A stretch of DNA of 64,000 nt. It comes from Erwinia tracheiphila. Lineage in GTDB: Bacteria > Pseudomonadota > Gammaproteobacteria > Enterobacterales > Enterobacteriaceae. The DNA lies in NCBI RefSeq assembly GCF_021365465.1, contig NZ_CP089932.1, positions 4,278,001-4,342,000 on the forward strand, in the 5' to 3' direction. The notes under the pieces are model-generated. The model saw only the letters and a list, made by a program, of their open reading frames with translations. It was not told the DNA's origin and searched no databases. Shown here in pieces: positions 7,923-16,218 of the stretch (positions within the stretch are counted from its first letter, which is position 1; each line of letters opens with the position of its first letter). Both the position numbers and the translations under genes were made by a program.

Positions 7923-8537
7923 TCAGGCGCTCAGCAGCAGCGCCCCGTCAGGTGAAACACATTCTGTCCGGCGTTGCAGATGATGAGCAGCCACCAAAAA
8001 CCGGTGATGATCCGCAAACCTGGCATGACGGCACGCAACGGAATGAACATCCTGAAGCAGCCGTAGTGCAGTCATACGCCAGCACTTCAGCTCGCTGCGG
8101 CTACTGCAGGCACCTAAATGCCCGGTGGCCGTTACATGCAGCCTGTCTGTCAGATCCCGGTAACCGGCCACCGGCACATAGCGCCGCTCTCCGCTGTATA
8201 CCGCGATATCGTTATCTAAAAGCATCAGTGTCAGCTGATGATTATTCGTCAGCATGTCCCATATATGCCCTTCCGTCAGGACGAGAGGTTTAGTGAAAAC
8301 AGCATTGTCGACCAGCACAGGGGCCAGCGTAGCCCATCCCTGCTCCCTGTCAGGATGACAGCCATCGGCAAACGCCTGGTGCCGTAACTGCTCTTCACGT
8401 CCGGGGGCTGAACGGAAACGTTCGCCATCCTGAACGGACAAAGAAACCGTTACGTCACAGGTGAGTACCACTGGCCTGTCGTTACTTAAGGACTCGGTCA
8501 AAACAGCTTTCAGGTCTTTTCCGTGAAAACGCAACAT
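7923..8537 (-). CDS. Hypothetical protein, 204 aa
   Basis: Unrecognised protein, third gene of the ardC block. The start ATG follows CAGGAG and leader L4. The sequence has scattered histidine and cysteine residues towards the C terminus (CRHARFADHHRF and HHLQRRTEC) but no clear metal motif; no signal peptide or membrane segment. Shared context with ardC and ssb-type operons suggests a role in establishing the ICE in a new cell, which is inference only. Confidence 0.6.
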   Translation of the reverse strand: MLRFHGKDLKAVLTESLSNDRPVVLTCDVTVSLSVQDGERFRSAPGREEQLRHQAFADGCHPDREQGWATLAPVLVDNAVFTKPLVLTEGHIWDMLTNNHQLTLMLLDNDIAVYSGERRYVPVAGYRDLTDRLHVTATGHLGACSSRSELKCWRMTALRLLQDVHSVACRHARFADHHRFLVAAHHLQRRTECVSPDGALLLSA

Positions 8538-8548
8538 ATTCGCACTCC

Positions 8549-8588
8549 TGAAAGACAGGGACCTCCGGCAGGAGGTCTCCCTGCCGGG
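8549..8588 (-). promoter_or_regulatory. Leader with alternative hairpins (L4)
   Basis: On the minus strand CCGGCAGG pairs with CCTGCCGG (8565-8587). The alternative stem pairs CAGGG-AG-ACCT with AGGTCCCTG (two-base bulge), then TCTTTC. The two share CAGG. The Shine-Dalgarno CAGGAG follows at once. The T tract is weaker than in L2 or L6. Confidence 0.65.
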
Positions 8589-8644
8589 TTGGTGTTATTC
8601 AGACGGTGTTACAGCACCACTGAAGGGTTAAGACGAATCAGCAC

Positions 8645-9643
8645 TTACCAGATCGCAAACAGAAAAACACTTTCCCGCTCCATATCCAGCGTACGGATGC
8701 AGTATTCCGCCCACACGGCGATCAGTTGCAGCTCTGTGCAGAACGTATCCCCGTGGGTTGGGTCGTCGTTGTACGACGAGAACCAGCCGTTGCGGATGTC
8801 ATCGCGTAGTAATGCGAGATGATTGCGGGACAGAAATATCGGCTCCTGATCCGGAACGCCTTCCGCATAGTCCGGCATATTGACGCTGACCCAGTAAAGC
8901 AGAGCGTCTAAACCACTCAACGTCACCAGATCACCGGTACTGGAACCTAAAACGAGTTCCAGCGAAGGGGCTTCCGGAGCGGCTGAAAGACACGCCCGGG
9001 GTTCATACAATCTGAACTCCAGAGCGGCAATATCCTCCCACTGCTCACGGGACAGATTTATTCCCGGGCTCAGGGTAAGACTGCCGGCAATAGCTTGTTC
9101 AGTCAGCCGGGCATTTTCCTGTGAAAACGATGTGGCATACTGCGCCGCATCAGGAAGTTCCCAGGCTGAGAACTGGCCGTCACGGGCCCGGTTCAGGATG
9201 GCCAGCGGCAGCGCCCATGAACAGGCTCCTGCCGTGGAATGAACAATAAAATGCGCTGCACAGATATTATGGAGCGCCAGCATCACCATGCGGGTAAACA
9301 AATCTGCCGACATCTGATGCTCAGTTTCAATCTCATCCACGCTCAGCACGTCCCGGGTACGCTCACGCGAAACGGTAATGATGCGATGCCTGTAGCCTTC
9401 ACCCGTTTTACCGCTGAAGACCAGCTCGTCAGCGTTCGGACTACTGTCGGAATGAAAAAGAGAGAAAGCCCCGGTTTGCTCATTGTTCCGGCGCGGATTT
9501 ACCGGCCGCATGCAACATGGCAGGCAGTGGTACATATCGATAATCGCCGAGGTAAATTTGTTCCAGGTGTCGACCGGAACGGTACTCCGCTGCTCGATAG
9601 TGTAAACAACAGGGTGACCTGCTGGTAAGAAACGTTCAGTCAT
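8645..9643 (-). CDS. Hypothetical protein, 332 aa
   Basis: Unrecognised protein of the ardC block. I start it at ATG 9643 (MTERFLPAGHPV) because GAGGA lies 7 bases upstream; an in-frame start at 9670 would fall inside the leader hairpin L5. It contains a CLPCCMRP cysteine cluster near residue 45 and NPRRNNEQ after it; the rest is soluble and mixed alpha/beta in look. No family recognised. Confidence 0.65.
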   Translation of the reverse strand: MTERFLPAGHPVVYTIEQRSTVPVDTWNKFTSAIIDMYHCLPCCMRPVNPRRNNEQTGAFSLFHSDSSPNADELVFSGKTGEGYRHRIITVSRERTRDVLSVDEIETEHQMSADLFTRMVMLALHNICAAHFIVHSTAGACSWALPLAILNRARDGQFSAWELPDAAQYATSFSQENARLTEQAIAGSLTLSPGINLSREQWEDIAALEFRLYEPRACLSAAPEAPSLELVLGSSTGDLVTLSGLDALLYWVSVNMPDYAEGVPDQEPIFLSRNHLALLRDDIRNGWFSSYNDDPTHGDTFCTELQLIAVWAEYCIRTLDMERESVFLFAIW

Positions 9644-9668
9644 GGATAAATCCTCTTTAATAGTTAAC

Positions 9669-9713
9669 AAAAAGGGGATTTATCCCCCGGACGGGAAATA
9701 AATCCCCGTCAGG
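9669..9713 (-). promoter_or_regulatory. Leader with alternative hairpins (L5)
   Basis: On the minus strand GACGGG/CCCGTC (9690-9710) competes with GGGGATTTAT/ATAAATCCCC followed by TTTTTG. The second stem is 10 bp and ends before GAGGA. Confidence 0.75.
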
Positions 9714-9780
9714 GTGGGTCACAGACTACAACTGTTAAGCTGACATCAACTGCTCAGATATATGAGGTAATAAATGGCTG

Positions 9781-10119
9781 TTATGGCTGGAAGCGATAAC
9801 GAAAGTGAGCAAGATGCCCGGCCTGCCGGCACGCAAGCCGGTAAGCTTTGCGGCGTCCGGCATTTTCAGGAACCGGTACAGCTAAACGAGAATAAACATA
9901 TTCACCGCTGTGCCAGCCTCTGCGTAGCGTGAGCCATACCCGCAGCCCCTTCTCTGTCGACGCGACATGAGCGCGAACGGCAAAATTACCAGGCACGTTG
10001 GTAAACCACTTGCTGTCATGGGGTAACCGTCTGCCCCGGGTTATTCGCTGAATGACCGTTTTTAAGCGATAAGGCCAGTGAACAATGAGGGGAAGTGCTA
10101 AACCGGATGATTCGGACAT
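9781..10119 (-). CDS. Hypothetical basic protein, 112 aa
   Basis: First gene of the ardC block. Arginine-rich soluble protein (VIQRITRGRRLP, then WLTLRRGWHSGEYVYSRL), possibly nucleic-acid binding from its charge; no family recognised. The ATG follows CAGGAG right after leader L6, whose T tract ends a few bases upstream. Confidence 0.6.
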   Translation of the reverse strand: MSESSGLALPLIVHWPYRLKTVIQRITRGRRLPHDSKWFTNVPGNFAVRAHVASTEKGLRVWLTLRRGWHSGEYVYSRLAVPVPENAGRRKAYRLACRQAGHLAHFRYRFQP

Positions 10120-10133
10120 CGTGTTTCTCCTGT

Positions 10134-10187
10134 AAAAAAAACGGGAAACACCTGCCCGATCGGGAAGATATTTCCCGTCGGGGAGTC
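10134..10187 (-). promoter_or_regulatory. Leader with alternative hairpins, head of the ardC block (L6)
   Basis: On the minus strand CGGGAA/TTCCCG (10161-10177) competes with CGGGAAA/TTTCCCG followed by eight T. A further stem, AGTCAGAA/TTCTGACT, stands just upstream (about 10185-10210). The terminator-like stem ends 5 bases before CAGGAG. Confidence 0.75.
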
Positions 10188-10221
10188 AGAAACGGCATTA
10201 TTCTGACTGTCTGGTAGGTTT

Positions 10222-10400
10222 AAGAAACCTTCATCGTCGCGTCATAGTGCGCTTGTATTGACGATATCTGCTTCCAAAGGTGTGCAGATGTACCACATTC
10301 GATATGCTCTCCCTTTCAGGCTGAGGGAGATTTCTTTGCAGTCACCCGAAGGCGTTTCTCACAGACTGCTGAAACATTGGTGGTCACCCGAAGGTAACAG
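10222..10400 (-). repeat. Structured leader repeat, copy A
   Basis: One of three copies of a conserved intergenic element. Stems seen in all copies: ATCTGC/GCAGAT around a 12-base loop, CTCCC/GGGAG around an 11-base loop, and GCAGTC/GACTGC (weaker in copy C) around a loop with CCCGAAGGCG, then ACATTGGTGGTC. In copy A part of the last unit is repeated (CACCCGAAGG at about 10386). It lies directly downstream of a promoter-like sequence and upstream of leader L6, so it should be the 5' end of the ardC-block mRNA. Confidence 0.8.
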
Positions 10401-10412
10401 ATTAGCCTGTAC

Positions 10413-10441
10413 ATTTTCAGACCACTAAAGTTGGGTGTCAA
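10413..10441 (-). promoter_or_regulatory. Promoter-like sequence of the ardC block
   Basis: On the minus strand TTGACA (10441-10436), a 17-bp spacer and GAAAAT (10418-10413). The predicted start point falls at the edge of repeat copy A. The same -35 sequence stands at nearly the same distance from copies B and C. Confidence 0.6.
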
Positions 10442-10463
10442 GACGATTTATCAACTATTTAAA

Positions 10464-10498
10464 CAATAAAAAAGCCGCAGCCCTGAGTGAGCTGCGGC
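10464..10498 (-). terminator. Rho-independent terminator of the recombinase operon
   Basis: On the minus strand GCCGCAGCTC.../GGGCTGCGGC forms a strong stem followed by TTTTTT. It lies about 30 bases after the stop of the gene ending at 10527 and separates that operon from the ardC-block promoter. Confidence 0.9.
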
Positions 10499-10526
10499 AG
10501 TTACGTTTGAGTATGCTGACACACTG

Positions 10527-10949
10527 TCATTTGTTAATAATCAGGTTACCTTTCTTATTAAACAGATCCCCAATCCAGTTATCAACCATTCCGTTTACAT
10601 TCTCCTCACTCCTGGCATTATACTCCTGAGACATAAGCTGATGAGTCAACCTTGTGGTAATTGGGATGATAACTTCCCCTTTATTGAGGTGAACCGTTTT
10701 TTCTGAGGGTGGGACTCTGATTACTCCCGTCATCTCGAAAATATCACCTTTTTGCGTAAAAGTATCGTGTTCGTTATCTTCAAAATACACGTTATCAAAA
10801 TACCTTGCCAACATCGCACAGGTATCAGATTCACTTAACGGTGTTTCACAATTAAAAGCAATGACAATTTCACTGCATTGATTGCCCTCCAGAATAATTT
10901 CATAAACAGGTTTAACCGAAGTGGCTTTCATTAATATATCGTAGCGCAT
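10527..10949 (-). CDS. Hypothetical protein, 140 aa
   Basis: Unrecognised acidic protein, second gene of the recombinase operon, starting 20 bases after the recombinase stop with AGAGG before the ATG. Low cysteine content, no membrane segment; the middle (FEMTGVIRVPP, GEVIIPITTRL) suggests a beta-rich fold. Followed by a strong terminator. Confidence 0.6.
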   Translation of the reverse strand: MRYDILMKATSVKPVYEIILEGNQCSEIVIAFNCETPLSESDTCAMLARYFDNVYFEDNEHDTFTQKGDIFEMTGVIRVPPSEKTVHLNKGEVIIPITTRLTHQLMSQEYNARSEENVNGMVDNWIGDLFNKKGNLIINK

Positions 10950-10969
10950 AAGGACCTCTGTATGTAAGT

Positions 10970-11893
10970 TTAACCATTATCATCAGGCAATTCTTTGAAA
11001 TAGACTTGTCTGACATATTTACCTCTCCCGTCACCATGTCCCAGGTCCATGGAAACCTGCGCGAAAATTTCTCTTTCGGTATAACCCTGTCGCTCATAAA
11101 AGGATTTTGCTTCCTGAGAGAAATGATACCGCATACTGTGAGGAGCTTTTTTCCCGGTCAGACCGACCTGACGAACCTGGTAGCGATAAGTATCTATCGC
11201 TTTTCTTATATCAGGTCGGTCAACAAGTTTTCCATTCTGTTTTTCCATTACTTTTTCGGCATAGTTAATTGCTGCTCTGACCGAATCGCGGTCAAGAATA
11301 ACGGTATCCCGGGGGCGTCCGCCTTTTGTTCCGAATACAACACGTACGGAGTTTTGCCCTGATTCCAGTGCACGTTTCCAGCTCGGAACAGATTTACACG
11401 CCTCAACAGCTTCTTTTGTTCTTAATCCCAGAGCATAGGAAAGTTGCATTGCAGCTGCCACGCCAGGGTTCTTTTTTTCCACAGCCTGGAACGCCTTATA
11501 AAACTCATCCGGTGCTAAAGGCAACTTTGTTCCATCACGACTTGCGGGTTCAAGACCAAGAGCTTTATTACTTAATAACGGATTGTCCGGATCAGCAAGT
11601 TTGTAGCGACCACCCCGGAATAAAATCCCTCGTATAGCAGAGCGTTCATTTTGAATAGTTCTGACAGAGACACCCTGCTCTTTTCTGCTTTGCAAGTAGC
11701 CCACAAAATGACGCGTCTTAATACTGTCGGCATGGCGTAATTGGATCCCGTTTTCCCGTAGATAATTCAAAAAGTATTTTGCGATCCTCATTCTATCGGC
11801 TGTGCTGGCGTATCCGCCAGACGCCTCACGAGCCTGCGTGATGAAATCGCGTCTGAATTGCTCAACCTTCGATCGTGCCGTTTTCCTGTTCAA
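10970..11893 (-). CDS. Tyrosine-recombinase-like integrase-domain protein
   Basis: A 307-aa protein with the two-domain plan of tyrosine recombinases: a SAM-like N-terminal core-binding domain (residues 1-130; TRHFVGYLQSRKEQGVSVRTIQNE) and a catalytic-like domain. Candidates are Arg in LGLRTKEAVE, and SMRYHFSQ in place of the usual HxxR box; the C-terminal HGDGRGKYVRQVY offers a Tyr. It resembles the integrase-domain family found inside ICEs away from the att ends and is not the element's main integrase. Start is TTG at 11893 with GGAGGT upstream. Incomplete active-site matches leave open whether it recombines DNA. Confidence 0.7.
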   Translation of the reverse strand: MNRKTARSKVEQFRRDFITQAREASGGYASTADRMRIAKYFLNYLRENGIQLRHADSIKTRHFVGYLQSRKEQGVSVRTIQNERSAIRGILFRGGRYKLADPDNPLLSNKALGLEPASRDGTKLPLAPDEFYKAFQAVEKKNPGVAAAMQLSYALGLRTKEAVEACKSVPSWKRALESGQNSVRVVFGTKGGRPRDTVILDRDSVRAAINYAEKVMEKQNGKLVDRPDIRKAIDTYRYQVRQVGLTGKKAPHSMRYHFSQEAKSFYERQGYTEREIFAQVSMDLGHGDGRGKYVRQVYFKELPDDNG

Positions 11894-11933
11894 AGATTAC
11901 CTCCACCTGAGTGACAGATATAGCTGTTCTTCT

Positions 11934-11973
11934 GTTCATACGGGTGAATTGCCTGCAACTCACCCGTATGAAC
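11934..11973 (-). promoter_or_regulatory. Long inverted repeat before the recombinase gene
   Basis: GTTCATACGGGTGA and TCACCCGTATGAAC form perfect 14-bp arms around 12 bases. An overlapping alternative pairs TTGCC with GGCAA. It sits about 40 bases before the TTG start, like the leaders L1-L8 but without a T tract. Confidence 0.6.
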
Positions 11974-12613
11974 GGGCAATGCGACCAAATTGTTAGTTTT
12001 GCGTCATTACAGACGTTCCCTGCGTGTCGGTTCGTTCGCCATCCTGGCTCGTTTGATATTGTGTAGCAGGGTAATGCCATGTTGAGTTTTTACAGGTGAT
12101 CAACCAGTACTCGGTACTGGCGAATTAAACACCCCATCAGCGTTTTGCTGACGCCTCAATATCAGAACGATTTTCCTCCATTTATCATAAAGTTAATGGA
12201 TATCAATTTGAGTCATTAACAATGGTTGAGATGAGTTTCCGGCACGTTCGTCCGTGAAAACGGACGTGACGGGAATGCCGGGATTGCGTCTTCATTGCGT
12301 ACGTCACGAGGTAATACAACTTGTAAACCCGCGTCGTACGTGGTGTTGACGTAGTACGCCTGGCGGCGTCACTTGGTGTTCGCTTCGCTTGCACACAAGT
12401 GACGCCGCGCAGTTTCGTGCTCGTAATGCAACGCCGTAAGCGGCCAAATGTACCAAATGGCCTTATCCGGTCGATGCAAAAGTCGTACGAAACTCAGGAC
12501 GTATCACTGAAGAAACGAAATGTTGATGCGACTTCCACAGACGATATTCGTCTGACTGGAAGTGGCCAGCCCGTTGTGCAACACCCGAACCGGTGTGCAG
12601 CTGAGCAAAGAGA
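11974..12613. other. Structured non-coding region between repeat B and the recombinase
   Basis: I see no convincing gene in these 640 bases. They hold several strong inverted repeats: 12249-12266 (CGTCCGT/ACGGACG), 12363-12408 (13-bp arms GCGGCGTCACTTG/CAAGTGACGCCGC) and 12531-12563 (ACTTCC/GGAAGT enclosing CAGACGA/TCGTCTG). If transcription starts at the copy B promoter this is the body of an mRNA leader of about 0.95 kb; a separate RNA gene or a transfer or replication site is also possible. Confidence 0.5.
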
Positions 12614-12848
12614 AAGAAACCCTCATCGCCGCGTCATAGTGCGCTTTTGTTGACGATATCTGCTTCCAAAGGTGCGCAGATGTACCACATTAATGATCTC
12701 CCTTTCAGGCTACGGGAGAATTCTTTTGCAGTCACCCGAAGGCGTTCCTCACAGACTGCACGGAACATTGGTGGTCGCTTTCGCGACAGTAGCCACCCGA
12801 AGGCGCTCCTCACAGGCTACAGGAGCATTGGTGGTCGTCATTGACGAC
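12614..12848 (-). repeat. Structured leader repeat, copy B (with an extra unit)
   Basis: Second copy of the hairpin-rich element. Same order of stems as copy A; the last unit is present twice: GCAGTC/GACTGC, then GTAGCC/GGCTAC, each around CACCCGAAGGCG and each followed by CATTGGTGGTC and a short GTCG-type hairpin (GTCGC/GCGAC and GTCGT/ACGAC). Compensatory base changes between the units (GTC/GAC to GCC/GGC) support pairing. Confidence 0.8.
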
Positions 12849-12863
12849 ATTTACAACACTTAA

Positions 12864-12893
12864 AGCCTACCAATAGAGGCTGGCTTACGTCAA
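12864..12893 (-). promoter_or_regulatory. Promoter-like sequence upstream of repeat B
   Basis: On the minus strand TTGACG (12893-12888), an 18-bp spacer and TAGGCT. Weaker than those at copies A and C, but the -35 is at the same distance (about 50 bases) from GGTGGTC of the repeat. Confidence 0.45.
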
Positions 12894-12913
12894 TATTTTC
12901 ATGTCAGGATGTT

Positions 12914-13615
12914 TTACTTTATTTTGATCTTCATATCAGCATTCATTTTTTTAATTTCCTGATGATACCCTTCCCACTTAACACCCGGAAAAACATTAGG
13001 CTCGCCTCTCAGCCATTTTTTAAAAAGCAAAGGATTATCCAGAGCAATATATAAAGACTTACTCATCTCATGACTATCTATAAATAGGTCATTGTTATGT
13101 GCTGCAAGAGCCATATAAGAAGAAAGAATCCCAGTTGAATAAAACACCGCACCATCCTGAAGTGGTGAACCATTACTTTCAATGCAATCTTTTTCATCAT
13201 TAGTAAAGAAACGTCTGCACGCTTCCGGACGGTAATTATAGATAACACACTGCCCAGAACTTTTTCCGAGAAAAACACACTCCATTCTATAGCTATCATC
13301 AATATATTCCTCAACCTTATCAGCTCGAAGTTTTAGCCTTTTTTTAATGAAAAACAACTTTGACTCACTCAAATTCTTTGTTAAATTCTCAGCTATAAAA
13401 AACACATCCGGCGTAATTAAGGAAACATGTAAAGAACAGCAACGCGAGCATCCTTTATGGCATATAGAACTTATCCCTTTTTCGTTTTTAATTTTATCCG
13501 CCACCCCCTCAGAACATTTATGCCAACTCTCCATAGTTAAAATAACTTGTCTCTTGCTTTTAACTTTAAATGAATTGTAACATGATGAATAAAACCAATC
13601 ATGAAAAGATTTCAT
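12914..13615 (-). CDS. YkgJ-type cysteine-cluster protein
   Basis: A 233-aa protein with the YkgJ-family (CxxxCxxCC) signature: CHKGCSRCC near residue 55, then CVFLGKSSGQCVIYNYRPEACR near 125-145, a metal- or iron-sulfur-binding pattern. The family is predicted to chelate zinc or iron; exact function unknown. The ATG at 13615 is preferred because AAGGGGAAAG stands just upstream; a TTG six codons earlier lies inside that site. AT-rich compared with its neighbours, so probably cargo. It ends about 20 bases from the promoter-like sequence at repeat B. Confidence 0.75.
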   Translation of the reverse strand: MKSFHDWFYSSCYNSFKVKSKRQVILTMESWHKCSEGVADKIKNEKGISSICHKGCSRCCSLHVSLITPDVFFIAENLTKNLSESKLFFIKKRLKLRADKVEEYIDDSYRMECVFLGKSSGQCVIYNYRPEACRRFFTNDEKDCIESNGSPLQDGAVFYSTGILSSYMALAAHNNDLFIDSHEMSKSLYIALDNPLLFKKWLRGEPNVFPGVKWEGYHQEIKKMNADMKIKIK

Positions 13616-13740
13616 TTCTTTCCCCTTTCCCAAAAATCAACATAAGCAGCTATTCCATTATTATTCACGACGCCAGTCTCTGGTTGTAACCATGAAATCA
13701 AAGATAAGAAGGAGGCTATCCTTCTTATTTTCCTCATAGA

Positions 13741-14309
13741 TTATCGAACATTGCCCTCTGCAACACCTTTCACTTGCGTATACAAATTACCTAAATAGGC
13801 TTCTGTTAAATGTTGTGGGTTTGAAGAAAAAAACTGAATATAGACACGACTTCCAACACCATTCTTTTCAACCTCCAGTGTAATATGATCTTTGCCTTCC
13901 CCCCAGTTTCGCCCCATTTTCGCCCCATTTTATAATAACTTCCTGCAGATGCCGACCATTCAGGCCTTTGTTCCTCAATCGCAGCAGCAGCCAAACGGGC
14001 CGAAGTACTTTCTCTATTTTTAATACTATTTAACTCATCTGTCGTCATAAATTTATAATAACGGCGCAAACGAGCAGCGGCAGTATCGACATCAACTGGA
14101 ATAGATAAATCTTTTGATGTGGAATCCTGACTGGCTTCAACTTTAGGTGCTAACTTAGGCATGCCTGATTCATTCTGCGATGACTGATTTCCTGCTATTG
14201 ACGATCCAAAATCACTGATTTTCTTATTTACTGAAGATAACTCATCCATGGAACATGCTGTTATAAACATAGAGACAATACAAACAACCAATACTTTCTT
14301 CCTGAACAT
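13741..14309 (-). pseudogene. Outer-membrane-type lipoprotein, frameshifted by an 11-bp duplication
   Basis: The N terminus has a signal peptide and lipobox (VSMFITAC, Cys 19). ATGGGGCGAAA occurs twice in tandem near codon 128. Removing one copy joins YYKMGRNWGEG to a frame that stays open to TAA at 13741-13743 and looks like real protein (EVEKNGVGSRVYIQFFSSN, then AYLGNLYTQVKGVAEG). As it stands the frame ends at 13806 with an implausible tail (167 aa). The protein next to TraG may belong to surface functions such as exclusion, which is a guess from position. Confidence 0.8.
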
Positions 14310-14456
14310 GCTTTCCTCCTTAAAAATTATTTACAATCCAATTAATGTCGATATCTCCAGCCACGCTGAGGTTGCGCACTTCTTCAACAATCCTTATGAT
14401 ACAAGGGTGATTCGAACAAAAAAACAGCGCTCAGTCAAACAGGAGAAAACTGAGAT

Positions 14457-14636
14457 ATGAATATTTTCATGAAAAAGCTACTGAATGCGGTGCTACCTGA
14501 CCCTCAACCAGACAATCACGCTGACGACAGATCTTTACTGACAAGTTTCAACGATGATGAAGCGGAAGAAACGCCGGCATTGTTTGATACACGCCCTTAC
14601 TTAGATTTTGAGCAATGGCATAACGATAACAACTAA
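14457..14636 (+). CDS. Small acidic protein, 59 aa
   Basis: Plus-strand ORF starting ATGAATATTTTC with AGGAG 11 bases upstream, ending at TAA 14634-14636. The start overlaps (ATGA) the stop of an upstream open frame (ending FFNNPYDTRVIRTKKQ..., roughly 14340-14460) for which I find no clear start; that frame may be a truncated coupled partner. The product is basic at the N terminus (MKKLLNAVLP) and strongly acidic after. A hairpin with terminator shape follows. Function unknown. Confidence 0.45.
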   Translation: MNIFMKKLLNAVLPDPQPDNHADDRSLLTSFNDDEAEETPALFDTRPYLDFEQWHNDNN

Positions 14637-14660
14637 CAGCGCTGCTCATACCAGCGCTGT
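14636..14660. terminator. Hairpin between convergent genes
   Basis: ACAGCGCT/AGCGCTGT, perfect 8-bp arms with a 9-base loop. It follows the small plus-strand ORF and faces the end of the traG-like gene, so it could serve both. Only a short T run (GTTT) follows on the plus strand. Confidence 0.5.
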
Positions 14661-14670
14661 GTTTCAGTAG

Positions 14671-16212
14671 TTATTTGTTCATTCCCTTACTCATTCCCGC
14701 CTGGAAACTGCTAATCCCTCCTTTCACAAGATTTCCGCCATTCTGAGCTGCCTGATGTGAACTGCCAGTCCCTTCTTTAGATGCATTACTGATAGCCACA
14801 CCAATATTTACACCCGCCCAAGACAATGCACCGATCCATACGGTTGGCAGCACGATAAACATCGTCCCCATAACCAGATTCATAATAAGATCATCCGATG
14901 TATTCTGGAATCCCATCATATTAAAGCGTGAGTGGGTATCAGAACTGTATAGCGCCGTCAGCAACCAGCTGTCGAGCCAGCGGGCCAGTTCCCACCAGAA
15001 CGTCAGGAAGTTCACGGCAAAAATGACAAACGTCAGGGTGATCACCGTCTTGAACTCATAGGCCGCAAAGGCCAGGATTAATGGCACCATAATATAAATG
15101 GCCATCAGCATAACAGCCTGCACCATCGGCAATGCCTGACGCATCGCGTCCAGAGCCGGGAACGCGCCCAGTGAGGCCACCGAAGCGCCTGCCGTTCCGG
15201 TGATGCGGGAAATCGCATTCATTGCCGTCATATCCGCATTACCACCATAGCCGTTATATACTTCACCGCCATGCGATACCGTCAGGTTCGCCGGACTGAC
15301 GAGCCGGCGTATTACCTCCTCCTGATAATCAGTCTGGCTGCTGCCAATCATCTTCATCGCCGCAGATAACCGCAGCCAGTAGCTGTCATCAACCTGCTCC
15401 ATCACCCTGGCCTTCAGGCCGGTATCTGCTGCCGACCACCACTCAGAACAGTAAGGGTATCCCCCATTACCGGTATTCGGCCGACCACTGTCACGGGCAT
15501 CACTCCAGGAGAACATCCCGCGCGGCAATTTCGACTGCAGGGTGGTGTAGTCTCCTTTAAGAAAGGTACTGCTGCCTATCCAAGTGAGGTCTGACAAAGC
15601 CGCCTTATCTGTTGTCTGCCCCTGATCGCGCCGTTTCCACTGGTAAAGCGCAAGCGAGTAGCAATCGTTGGTAAAATCCTGCAACTCATCAGCCAGCGCA
15701 CGGTTCTCAATGAACGTCCGCTGCACCTCAAACCGCAGTTGCCGCAGATCCGGCCGGCAGGGAATGCTGGCCACCGCTGCCTGAGTCACACCTTTGGATA
15801 ACTTATGGACCAACACCCACCAGACCGGCGCAGCCGCGCTTTCGCCGTCCATACTGGAGATAATGTTATTGTAACCACTTTCATCAGGCGCTTTTGGTGT
15901 CCAGGTTCCACACGTTTTCGCTCGGGTTTTATCAAACTCCAACGTAGTCAGGCTCACCTGAATCAGCGGAACGCAACAGGCAATCATCACGAAGAACGCA
16001 CCATAAAGCGCATTCTCGATACGGGGTAGCGACAGCATACCCTTGTTACCTTCATCTTCCCCTTCTTCGCGAACCTTCAGCCAGATACCCACGACCTTAA
16101 AGGCCATTGGCAGCGCAAACAGTCCGGTACTGACAAGGACGTCCCAGAGGCCATTATTGACCAGCCAACCCAGCAGGGTCAGGAAATACTCCAGATAGCT
16201 GTTCGTTGTCAT
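14671..16212 (-). CDS. TraG-like conjugative transfer membrane protein
   Basis: A 513-aa protein with the TraG N-terminal domain plan used in GI-type ICEs. A first membrane segment near residue 20 (WLVNNGLWDVLVSTGLFALP), another near 75-95, a long periplasmic part with CGTW and CRPD cysteines, and a cluster of three to four membrane segments from about 355 to 480. In F-type systems TraG N acts in pilus assembly and mating-pair stabilisation. It is the last gene of the transfer operon; the gene for a 117-aa membrane protein ends 6 bases upstream of its start. Confidence 0.8.
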   Translation of the reverse strand: MTTNSYLEYFLTLLGWLVNNGLWDVLVSTGLFALPMAFKVVGIWLKVREEGEDEGNKGMLSLPRIENALYGAFFVMIACCVPLIQVSLTTLEFDKTRAKTCGTWTPKAPDESGYNNIISSMDGESAAAPVWWVLVHKLSKGVTQAAVASIPCRPDLRQLRFEVQRTFIENRALADELQDFTNDCYSLALYQWKRRDQGQTTDKAALSDLTWIGSSTFLKGDYTTLQSKLPRGMFSWSDARDSGRPNTGNGGYPYCSEWWSAADTGLKARVMEQVDDSYWLRLSAAMKMIGSSQTDYQEEVIRRLVSPANLTVSHGGEVYNGYGGNADMTAMNAISRITGTAGASVASLGAFPALDAMRQALPMVQAVMLMAIYIMVPLILAFAAYEFKTVITLTFVIFAVNFLTFWWELARWLDSWLLTALYSSDTHSRFNMMGFQNTSDDLIMNLVMGTMFIVLPTVWIGALSWAGVNIGVAISNASKEGTGSSHQAAQNGGNLVKGGISSFQAGMSKGMNK

Positions 16213-16218
16213 AGTGAA

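Noticed and set aside
11974..12613. Firm call of an oriT
   Set aside because: Inverted repeats are present, but no relaxase gene lies in the window and I recognise no nick-site sequence.
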